A stretch of DNA of 6,950 nt from Candidatus Sulfotelmatobacter sp. (GTDB lineage: Bacteria; Acidobacteriota; Terriglobia; Terriglobales; Acidobacteriaceae): the NCBI GenBank assembly GCA_030037575.1, contig JASHRB010000602.1, forward strand, positions 1 through 6,950, written 5' to 3'. This document shows, piece by piece, positions 6,477 to 6,950 of the stretch (positions are counted from its first letter, which is position 1; the number at the start of each line of letters is the position of its first letter). Below the pieces are notes generated by a model, which saw nothing but the letters and a program-made list of their open reading frames with translations, did no database searches and was not told the origin of the DNA. The position numbers and the translations under genes are program-made.

Positions 6477-6935
6477 ATGAAAGCGCCCGCTGCTGACTAT
6501 TGGGCAATGTTACCGGCGGCAATCGCCGAGGCGCGCAGGGGACTTTCCCAAGGCGGCATTCCCATCGGCGCCGCGATATTTAACCTGAACCGTGCACTCC
6601 TCGGCTCCGGCCATAACCGTCGCGTGCAGAATGGCGATCCTTCGGCGCACGCCGAGACCGACGCGTTTCGCAATGCCGGCCGCCAGCGCAGCTATCGCAA
6701 TCTCATCATGGTTACCACGCTTGCGCCCTGCTGGTATTGCAGCGGTTTGATACGGCAGTTCGGCTTCGGCACGGTGGTCGTGGGGGAGAGCCGCAACTTT
6801 CAAGGCGGCACGGATTGGCTGCGCGCGCTTGGCGTAAACCTGGTCGATCTCGATTCTGACGAGTGTGCCTCGATGCTGGCGGCTTACATTCGTGCGAATC
6901 CCGAGATTTGGAAAGAAGATATCGGCGAAGAATAA
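6477..6935 (+). CDS. Nucleobase deaminase of the yeast cytosine deaminase type (CDA fold, zinc)
   Basis: This 152-residue cytosolic protein is close in length to yeast cytosine deaminase Fcy1 (158). It carries the zinc signature HAE (H58, A59, E60) and PCWYC (84-88, C85 and C88). H58, C85 and C88 should bind zinc, and E60 should act as the proton shuttle in hydrolytic deamination. Residues that contact the base in the yeast enzyme also appear: N47 (yeast N51), F108 (F114), W145 (W152) and D148 (D155). The GGIPIGA start (26-32), VVGESRNF (101-108) and the end WKEDIGEE (145-152) closely resemble the yeast protein. Cytosine to uracil, in pyrimidine salvage, is therefore the likeliest reaction. 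Bacterial relatives may prefer other bases, and G63 of the yeast HGE is alanine here. The ATG is preceded by GGGAGA at 6463-6468, 8 nt away. It is divergent from the activase operon and probably unrelated to it. Confidence 0.85.
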   Translation: MKAPAADYWAMLPAAIAEARRGLSQGGIPIGAAIFNLNRALLGSGHNRRVQNGDPSAHAETDAFRNAGRQRSYRNLIMVTTLAPCWYCSGLIRQFGFGTVVVGESRNFQGGTDWLRALGVNLVDLDSDECASMLAAYIRANPEIWKEDIGEE

Positions 6936-6950
6936 GTCTCCCCAGGCGTG

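Overview
This window is moderately high-GC bacterial DNA with four recognisable genes. The protein families and the dense coding are typical of a soil or anaerobe-associated Gram-negative-type bacterium. Acidobacteriota or a similar deep lineage is my best guess, but it rests on general sequence character and a remembered intergenic phrase, so it is weak.

Layout. (1) Bases 1-197, plus strand: the last 64 codons of a calcineurin-like metallophosphoesterase, recognised from its GHTH metal-binding motif. (2) Bases 198-247: a short convergent gap holding a perfect 9-bp GC-rich hairpin. (3) Bases 248-3862, minus strand: a 1204-residue protein with two tandem BadF/BadG/HgdC-type ATPase (acyl-CoA dehydratase activase) domains, a four-cysteine motif, and a DUF2229/COG3580 dehydratase-like half. 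(4) Bases 3863-4016: a 154-nt spacer. (5) Bases 4017-5807, minus strand: a 596-residue COG3581-type dehydratase-like protein, upstream of and apparently co-transcribed with the 1204-residue gene. (6) Bases 5808-6476: a long, less GC-rich divergent intergenic region with a sigma54-like promoter candidate and an inverted repeat, but no convincing gene. (7) Bases 6477-6935, plus strand: a small zinc nucleobase deaminase very like yeast cytosine deaminase.

How the genes work together. The two minus-strand genes form one redox system. ATPase modules of this family use ATP-driven movement around a bridging [4Fe-4S] cluster to push a very low-potential electron into a partner iron-sulfur protein (2-hydroxyacyl-CoA dehydratases, benzoyl-CoA reductases, double-cubane cluster proteins). 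Here both activase copies are fused in one chain with one dehydratase-like half, and the second dehydratase-like half is a separate upstream gene. No CoA-transferase, acyl-CoA dehydrogenase, ferredoxin or transporter gene is visible nearby, so the substrate cannot be read from context. The phosphoesterase and the deaminase look like unrelated housekeeping or salvage neighbours. The best candidate for an under-described system is this orphan two-gene activase/reductase, with its histidine-rich N-terminus and possible sigma54 control.
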